Shown piece after piece: positions 56,616 to 64,000 of a stretch of 64,000 nt of DNA. The stretch's first letter is position 1, and every line of letters starts with the position of its first letter. The stretch is from JAEUPI01 sp044222685 (GTDB lineage Bacteria; Pseudomonadota; Gammaproteobacteria; Burkholderiales; Burkholderiaceae_C), in contig JBGAMU010000007.1 in assembly GCA_044222685.1 (NCBI GenBank), positions 1 to 64,000 of the forward strand, written 5' to 3'. The position numbers were made by a program, and so were the translations under genes. The notes under the pieces were generated by a model, which was given only the letters and a program-made list of their open reading frames with translations, was not told the origin of the DNA and searched no databases.

Positions 56616-57095
56616 ATGGCGCGCCCGATCGTGTCGATCCAGCAGGCCGACTTCGACGTCGGCGCCGAGGTCCTTGCGCTGCGTGTCGGCGATGCGGGCG
56701 TCGGTGCGGTGGCGACCTTCATCGGCACGGTGCGCGATCGTGGCGACGGTGGTGCAGTGCAGGCGATGGAGCTCGAACACTATCCCGGCATGACCGAGCG
56801 CGCGATCGAGTCGATGGTCGAGCAGGCGCGCTCGCGCTTCGAGATCCGCGGCGTGCGCGTGATCCACCGCGTCGGGCCGCTGGCTCTGCAGGACCAGATC
56901 GTGTTCGTGGCGGTCAGCTCCTCGCATCGGCGCGACGCCTTTCTGGCCTGCGAGTTCCTGATGGACTACCTGAAGACACAGGCGCCCTTCTGGAAGAAGG
57001 AAACCACGGCCGAAGGGGCTCGGTGGGTGGATGCACGCCAGGCCGATGACGCCGCGCTCGCGCGCTGGGGCGTGAGCGCGGGCAACGCTGCGTGA
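56616..57095 (+). CDS. moaE: Molybdopterin synthase catalytic subunit MoaE
   Basis: The 159-residue protein transfers sulfur from MoaD to cyclic pyranopterin monophosphate to form molybdopterin. Family blocks are GAVATFIGTVRDRGDGG, LEHYPGMTERAIE, VIHRVGPLALQDQIVFVAVSS and the active-site region DYLKTQAPFWKKE. It overlaps crcB by 4 nt (GTGA). A CAGAAT about 10 nt before the ATG could be a weak -10. Confidence 0.95.
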   Translation: MARPIVSIQQADFDVGAEVLALRVGDAGVGAVATFIGTVRDRGDGGAVQAMELEHYPGMTERAIESMVEQARSRFEIRGVRVIHRVGPLALQDQIVFVAVSSSHRRDAFLACEFLMDYLKTQAPFWKKETTAEGARWVDARQADDAALARWGVSAGNAA

Positions 57096-57484
57096 CCGGC
57101 GCCGGCCTGTTTTCCGCCGGCTCGGCCGTCGCCTTCGGCGCCGCGCTCGGTGCGCTGTTGCGCTGGGCGGCGGGGCTGTGGCTCAACCCGCGCTGGCACG
57201 GGTTCCCGCTCGGCACACTGTTCGTCAACGCGGTCGGGGGCCTGTTGATCGGCGCCGCACTGGTCTGGTTGCAGGCGCGGCCGAACGAATACCTGCGGCT
57301 CTTCGCGCTCACAGGGGTGCTCGGCGGATTCACCACCTTCTCGGCCTTCTCGGGCGAGTCGCTGGCGCTTTTGCAACGCGGCCAGTTCGCGCTGGCGCTG
57401 CTGCACACGCTGGCCCATGTGGTCGGTTCGCTGGCTTGCGCGGCCCTGGGCTTCGCGTTGGCGCGCCTGGTGTGGCGCGCATGA
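57092..57484 (+). CDS. crcB: Fluoride ion channel CrcB/Fluc
   Basis: The 130-residue, four-helix membrane protein forms dual-topology dimers that export fluoride. Signature segments are GALLRWAAGLW, PLGTLFVNAVGGLL and GVLGGFTTFSAFSGE, containing the conserved Asn and the Phe-lined pore. It starts with GTG overlapping moaE by 4 nt and overlaps the flavin reductase gene by 4 nt. There is no room for a fluoride riboswitch, so it is expressed with the molybdenum cofactor genes. Confidence 0.93.
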   Translation: MTGAGLFSAGSAVAFGAALGALLRWAAGLWLNPRWHGFPLGTLFVNAVGGLLIGAALVWLQARPNEYLRLFALTGVLGGFTTFSAFSGESLALLQRGQFALALLHTLAHVVGSLACAALGFALARLVWRA

Positions 57485-57984
57485 GCCGCGGCCCCTTCGA
57501 CGGTACCGCGGCGCCGCCGACGCTGAGGTCGGCGCTCGGGCGCTTTGCCACCGGCGTGACGATCGTGACCTGCCGCGACAAGGGCGGCGACCCGGTCGGC
57601 CTGACGGTCAACTCGTTCACCGCCTTGTCCCTTGAGCCACCGCTGGTGCTCTGGGCGCTGCGTGTCGAGAGCCCGAGCTTGGCGAGCTTCGAGGCGGCCG
57701 GCCACTTCGCCGTCAACGTGCTAGGGGAGCAGCAGGTCGAACTGTCGCGGCGCTTCGCCTCGACCGCGCCGCACAAGTTCTCGGCCGGTCGCTGGTCTGC
57801 CGGCCGCTTCGGTTCGCCGGTGCTGGCAGGCGCGCTGGCCGTGTTCGAGTGCAGCACCACCTCGGCGCAGCGCCAGGGCGACCATGTCGTGTTCATCGGC
57901 GAGGTGATGCACAGTACGGCTCACACGGGGCCGCCACTCGTGTTCCAGAGCGGGCGCTATCGCAGCCTGGGCGAGACACTCTGA
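57481..57984 (+). CDS. Flavin reductase family protein
   Basis: The 167-residue protein has the flavin-reductase-like (FMN-binding split barrel) fold with LGRFATGVTIVTCRDKGGDP, VNSFTALSLEPPLVLWAL and a SRRFASTAPHKFSAGRW block. Such proteins supply reduced flavin to two-component monooxygenases, but no oxygenase partner is near. It overlaps crcB by 4 nt and is the last gene of the alaA-to-flavin reductase run, before the clpB promoter. Confidence 0.87.
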   Translation: MSRGPFDGTAAPPTLRSALGRFATGVTIVTCRDKGGDPVGLTVNSFTALSLEPPLVLWALRVESPSLASFEAAGHFAVNVLGEQQVELSRRFASTAPHKFSAGRWSAGRFGSPVLAGALAVFECSTTSAQRQGDHVVFIGEVMHSTAHTGPPLVFQSGRYRSLGETL

Positions 57985-58031
57985 GGGACTTCGGCGCGGC
58001 CTTGATGGCGCGCAAACGCCGTCGCGTGGCT

Positions 58032-58058
58032 CTTGAAAACGGCGTCCCGCGCCCCTAA
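58032..58058 (+). promoter_or_regulatory. Sigma-32-like heat-shock promoter of clpB
   Basis: CTTGAAA (58032-58038) and CCCCTAA (58052-58058) are separated by 13 nt, close to the sigma-32 consensus CTTGAAA-N13/14-CCCCATNT. Transcription would begin about 20 nt before the clpB ATG, leaving room for the AAAGGA ribosome binding site. clpB is a classical RpoH target. Confidence 0.75.
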
Positions 58059-58085
58059 GTCGTTGTCAATCGAAAGGACTCTCCG

Positions 58086-60683
<2,598 letters not shown>

Positions 60684-60701
60684 CGCTGCGCGCACGTACG
60701 C

Positions 60702-62003
60702 TCAGGCAGTCGCGACTTCCAGGTCAAGGCGCTGCAGCTTCATGCGCACCAGCGTCAGGTTGGCGGCATGGCTGTCGAGCACGGCGTGCAACGCCAACCC
60801 CGGGTGGCCGACAATGCCACGCAACACGAGGTGGTGCGCGCTGTAGGTCACGCTCAGGTCGGGCGGACCGGCGGGCAGGCCCATGGCCTTGGCCGTCTCG
60901 AGTGCCGCCTGGTGGAGCGCTGCGCCTTGCGTGGCCAGCGACGCCGGCCCCGGGCGCGAGCCGGCATGGGCCAGGGTGCGTTGCGTGCCGAGTTCGAACA
61001 CGCAGCAGCTGATCATGCCGGTGATCTCGATGCACTGGCGGACGTAGATCTGCCACGGGTTGGCAGGATCGGTCGCCGGGGGCATCGGCGTGCGCCGTGT
61101 CGGGGGCATCGGCTCCATGGGCAGCGGCGCGACCGGTGCGGCCGCTGGCGGGCGCACCGGCATCGGCACTGCGATGCTCGCGGCCGCCGCAGCTGCGGCG
61201 GGGACCGCGGGCGCCGCGTGGCCGTGGCCGGGCTCCGCGCTGCTGCCGCGCACGCGGTTCCAGGCGTCGCTGATGAAGGTCCAGGCGTCCGACGGCTTGA
61301 GCGCGGGTGCCGTGGTCGTCACCTGCACGCCGGAGCGGCCCGGCAGGATGAGCGCTTGTTGCGTGGCGGCGCCATGAGGTGAGAGCGGAACGATCAACAG
61401 GTGCCGGCTCGGCCACGGTCCGCGGGCGATCGCCTCGCGCAACGGCAGCAGCGCCGTGTCCAGCGCATGGGCCGGCAGATCGCCGATCATGACCACGCCG
61501 AGCCGGGCGTGACCCAGCAGCACACGCGACAGCGCCAGGCGTTGCTGGGTATCGGCGTCGACGCGAGTCGAGTACACGCGCAGCACCTGGCCATTGGCGC
61601 CCGGCAGCTCGGCGAACTCGAGCGTCGCGAGTGCGACGCCATGTCCCTGGCGGCGGATGACGAGCCTCTGCACCTTGCGCTGCGTCGCGGCGGCCAGACC
61701 GGCCAGGATGCGCGCCGACGAGTCGCTGGCGACGTCGTGGATGGCGATGAAATCGGGTGAGTTCTGCTCGAACTGCTGCTGCATCGCCTCCGACGGATCG
61801 CAGACCACGAACATCTCGTGCTGCTGATCTCCGATGCGACGGCCGATTTCCTTGCGCTCGGGGGCGAGGTACTCCTCGCGATTGGTCAGGATCTGCGTGG
61901 CCACATGAGTCAGCTCACGCGTCGCCTGCCACGTCTCTTCCGGAATCCGGGAGTTGTGGACCGAGGCGTCCCACTGGGACATCTGATGGATCGGTTTTGG
62001 CAT
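60702..62003 (-). CDS. Uncharacterised protein with roadblock/LC7-like C-terminal domain
   Basis: I do not recognise the full 433-residue protein. The N-terminal part (about residues 1-245) is a globular region without known motifs that begins MPKPIHQMSQWDASVHNSRI. A Pro/Ala-rich linker (about 262-312) follows. The C-terminal ~120 residues (IYVRQCIEITGMISCCVFEL to ANLTLVRMKLQRLDLEVATA) resemble the roadblock/LC7 fold seen in bacterial regulators of small GTPases and motility, in strand-helix order and in the repeated LDSHAANLTLVRMKL ending. No GTPase gene is adjacent. A GAGGAG site lies 9 nt before the ATG. It is convergent with clpB and divergent from nadB. Confidence 0.6.
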   Translation of the reverse strand: MPKPIHQMSQWDASVHNSRIPEETWQATRELTHVATQILTNREEYLAPERKEIGRRIGDQQHEMFVVCDPSEAMQQQFEQNSPDFIAIHDVASDSSARILAGLAAATQRKVQRLVIRRQGHGVALATLEFAELPGANGQVLRVYSTRVDADTQQRLALSRVLLGHARLGVVMIGDLPAHALDTALLPLREAIARGPWPSRHLLIVPLSPHGAATQQALILPGRSGVQVTTTAPALKPSDAWTFISDAWNRVRGSSAEPGHGHAAPAVPAAAAAAASIAVPMPVRPPAAAPVAPLPMEPMPPTRRTPMPPATDPANPWQIYVRQCIEITGMISCCVFELGTQRTLAHAGSRPGPASLATQGAALHQAALETAKAMGLPAGPPDLSVTYSAHHLVLRGIVGHPGLALHAVLDSHAANLTLVRMKLQRLDLEVATA

Positions 62004-62159
62004 GCGCTGACTCCTCGAAAGGCCGCGCCTTGCGGGGATGTGAGCTGCAGTGTAGGCGCCGTGCCGACGGCCCTCGCCGGGATTTCGTCACAATGCGCCC
62101 GGTGCCGCAGCTTGGTTCGCAGGCATCACGCTCGGCGGTGTGACATGGGTCCGCCTCCG

Positions 62160-62165
62160 TAGAAT
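62160..62165 (+). promoter_or_regulatory. Weak candidate nadB -10 element
   Basis: TAGAAT lies 27 nt before the nadB ATG. GTGACA (62140-62145) is only 14 nt upstream, which is short for a sigma-70 spacer. The rest of the 189-bp divergent region between 62004 and 62192 shows no other clear signal. Confidence 0.3.
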
Positions 62166-62192
62166 GCCCGCCCACGCCCGACTGAGATCGCG

Positions 62193-63791
62193 ATGCCACA
62201 ACCCATCACCCCCATCGTCGTGATCGGCGCAGGCCTGGCCGGCCTGGCCGTGGCGCTCGATGCTGCGCAGCAACGACCGGTCGTAGTGCTGGCCAAACGC
62301 GACCTCGACGAGGGTGCGACAGCCTGGGCTCAGGGCGGTATCGTCGGCGTCCTGGGCAGCGACGACAGCGTGGAATCGCACGTGCGCGACACGCAAGACG
62401 CCGGTGCGGGCCTGGTCGATGAGCACACGGCGCGCTTCATCGCCCAACACAGCGCTGCCGCCGTGCAATGGCTGGTCGACCAGGGTGTGCCGTTCTCGCC
62501 CGATCCGACCGGACCGCTCGGTCTGCACCTCACGCGCGAGGGCGGCCACGCGGTGCGCCGGATCGCACATGCCGCCGACGCGACCGGCCGGGCGATTCAT
62601 CAGGCGTTGCTCGACAAGGCACGGGCGCACCCGAACATCACGCTGCGCGAACGCTGGATGGCGATCGACCTGATCACGTCGCGTCACCTGCGTCGCAGCG
62701 AGACAGCGCGCTGCTACGGCGTCTACGCGCTCGACATCGATGCGCGGCGCGTCGAAACCTTGCCCTCGAGCGCGGTGGTGTTGGCTACCGGCGGCGTCGG
62801 CAAGGTCTATCGCTACACGAGCAACCCCGATACCGCGACCGGTGACGGCATCGCCATGGCCTGGCGGGCGGGCTGTCGCATCGGCAACATGGAGTTCATC
62901 CAGTTCCATCCGACCTGCCTGTACCACCCGCAGGAGCGCAGCTTTCTGATCACCGAAGCGATGCGCGGCGAGGGTGCGCACCTCAAGTTGCCCGACGGCA
63001 CACGCTTCATGCCGGCGCACGACGCGCGCGGCGAATTGGCCCCGCGCGATATCGTCGCCCGCGCCATCGACTTCGAGATGAAGAAGCACGGCGTCGACCA
63101 CGTGTGGCTCGACGCCACGCATCTGGGCGAGACGTTTCTGAAGGAACATTTTCCGACCATCCACGCGCGATGCGCGAGCCTGGGCATCGACATCGCACGG
63201 CAGCCGATTCCCGTGGTGCCGGCCGCGCACTACACCTGCGGTGGTGTCGTGTCCGACCTGCACGGCCAGGCCGACGTGGCGGGCCTCTACGCGGTCGGCG
63301 AGACGACCTACACCGGCCTGCACGGCGCCAATCGGCTGGCCAGCAACTCTCTGCTCGAATGCGTGGTGCTGGGGCGCACCTGCGCCACGCACATCCTGGC
63401 CACGCCGCCCAACCCGTTGCCGGGCGTGCCGGCCTGGGACGAAAGCCAGGTCGACGACGCCGACGAACAGGTGGTGATCGCGCACAACTGGGACGAGCTG
63501 CGCCTGCTGATGTGGAATTACGTCGGCATCGTGCGGACGACCAAACGCCTGGAGCGTGCGCTGCACCGCATCGAGCTGCTGAAGAGCGAGATCGACGACT
63601 ACTACGCCAACTTTCGCGTCACGCGCGATCTGCTGGAGCTGCGCAATCTGGTCGAGTGCGCCGAGCTGATCGTGCGTTCGGCGCTGGTACGGCACGAAAG
63701 CCGCGGCCTGCACTACAGCCGCGACTTCCCCGACACGTTGCCGGTGAGCCTGCCGACCGTGCTGACAAGGCCGGCGCACAGCCGGGGCTAG
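62193..63791 (+). CDS. nadB: L-aspartate oxidase
   Basis: The 532-residue FAD enzyme oxidises L-aspartate to iminoaspartate, the first step of NAD synthesis from aspartate. The FAD-binding motif VVIGAGLAGLAVALDA is at the N-terminus. Other family blocks are LHLTREGGHAVRRIAHAADA, FHPTCLYHP, the active-site arginine region HYTCGGVVSDLHGQ and LHGANRLASNSLLECVV. The next gene, nadC, is convergent and shares the last 4 bp (CTAG forms both stop codons). Confidence 0.95.
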   Translation: MPQPITPIVVIGAGLAGLAVALDAAQQRPVVVLAKRDLDEGATAWAQGGIVGVLGSDDSVESHVRDTQDAGAGLVDEHTARFIAQHSAAAVQWLVDQGVPFSPDPTGPLGLHLTREGGHAVRRIAHAADATGRAIHQALLDKARAHPNITLRERWMAIDLITSRHLRRSETARCYGVYALDIDARRVETLPSSAVVLATGGVGKVYRYTSNPDTATGDGIAMAWRAGCRIGNMEFIQFHPTCLYHPQERSFLITEAMRGEGAHLKLPDGTRFMPAHDARGELAPRDIVARAIDFEMKKHGVDHVWLDATHLGETFLKEHFPTIHARCASLGIDIARQPIPVVPAAHYTCGGVVSDLHGQADVAGLYAVGETTYTGLHGANRLASNSLLECVVLGRTCATHILATPPNPLPGVPAWDESQVDDADEQVVIAHNWDELRLLMWNYVGIVRTTKRLERALHRIELLKSEIDDYYANFRVTRDLLELRNLVECAELIVRSALVRHESRGLHYSRDFPDTLPVSLPTVLTRPAHSRG

Positions 63792-64000
63792 GGACCGCCT
63801 TCGACGACGCGCATCGAGAAGTCGATCGCGCGCACGTCCTTCGTCAGCTTGCCGATCGAGATGCGATCGACCCCGGTGGCCGCCACGTCGCGCAGCTGCT
63901 CGAGCGTCAGGCCGCCGGAGGCCTCGAGCAAGGCCCGACCCGCCGTGATCACCACCGCCTCGCGCATGCGCGGCAGCGTGAAGTTGTCGAGCAGCACACT
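63788..64000 (-). CDS. nadC: Nicotinate-nucleotide diphosphorylase (carboxylating), C-terminal part
   Basis: The last ~71 residues of NadC are present; the 5' part lies beyond the window. Visible blocks are MLLDNFTLPRMREAV, LLEASGGLTLEQLRDVAATG and VDRISIGKLTKDVRAIDFSM, the conserved end of quinolinate phosphoribosyltransferase. It converts quinolinate and PRPP to nicotinate mononucleotide, downstream of NadB. It overlaps the nadB stop by 4 nt in convergent orientation. Confidence 0.93.
   Translation of the reverse strand, partial: SVLLDNFTLPRMREAVVITAGRALLEASGGLTLEQLRDVAATGVDRISIGKLTKDVRAIDFSMRVVEGGP

Noticed and set aside
57041..57091. Fluoride riboswitch upstream of crcB
   Set aside because: The crcB start overlaps the moaE stop; the upstream bases are conserved moaE coding sequence.

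Overview
The window is 64 kb of high-GC (about two thirds G+C by eye), gene-dense bacterial chromosome. Gene content, protein motifs and gene order point to a betaproteobacterium of the order Burkholderiales, probably near the Rubrivivax/Leptothrix/Comamonadaceae groups. This is inferred from recognised families, not from a database search. I see no insertion sequence, prophage, CRISPR array or tRNA. Nearly everything is core metabolism, information processing and stress response.

Layout. 1-7020: 3' end of rpoS, a PolB-like exonuclease, an acyl-CoA synthetase with an orphan LivK-type binding protein, rlmD, a Bax inhibitor-1 membrane protein and a GlcG/HbpS-like protein. 7021-12623: carA-carB-greA-DUF4149, with a structured RNA leader before carA. 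12601-19495: yhbY and rlmE diverging from a 19-bp gap, then ftsH-folP-glmM-phoR. 19500-23393: minus-strand membrane glycosyltransferase-like gene, rpmE2, rho and trxA. 23429-29367: an AddB/AddA-like nuclease-helicase pair. 29472-33729: two overlapping signalling genes, a pseudokinase-HDOD protein and an active-looking Ser/Thr kinase-HDOD-GAF protein. 33805-38404: a secreted Ala/Lys-rich repeat protein, the SRP (4.5S) RNA gene, purM, and dnaX-ybaB-recR. 38418-47685: mltD, a methyltransferase, rnhA, moaA, an NlpC/P60 lipoprotein, prpE and an M3 peptidase. 47702-50421: phoH-like, bcp and an Mth938-like gene. 50542-57984: one tight run alaA-hom-thrC-mobB-moeA-moaD-moaE-crcB-flavin reductase. 58086-64000: clpB, a gene of unknown function with a roadblock-like C-terminus, nadB, and the 3' end of nadC.

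How the parts fit. CarAB supplies carbamoyl phosphate to pyrimidine and arginine synthesis. AlaA, Hom and ThrC handle alanine and the aspartate-family branch to threonine. MoaA/D/E, MoeA and MobB build molybdenum cofactor. RpoS, FtsH, ClpB, thioredoxin and Bcp are stress functions. Two sigma-32-like promoters stand out, before ftsH and clpB. RlmD, RlmE, YhbY, L31, GreA and Rho serve the ribosome and transcription.

Most notable points: (i) the tandem pseudokinase-HDOD / kinase-HDOD-GAF pair; (ii) a carA leader helix that overlaps its ribosome binding site; (iii) a 19-bp divergent gap in which one AT-rich box can serve as -10 element in both directions, 7 nt from each start codon, within a wider pattern of apparently leaderless genes; (iv) loss of the expected pst-phoU-phoB genes between glmM and phoR; (v) an SRP RNA gene with a compensated change at its tetraloop stem. 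No single locus can be called a new defence or mobile system on sequence alone.
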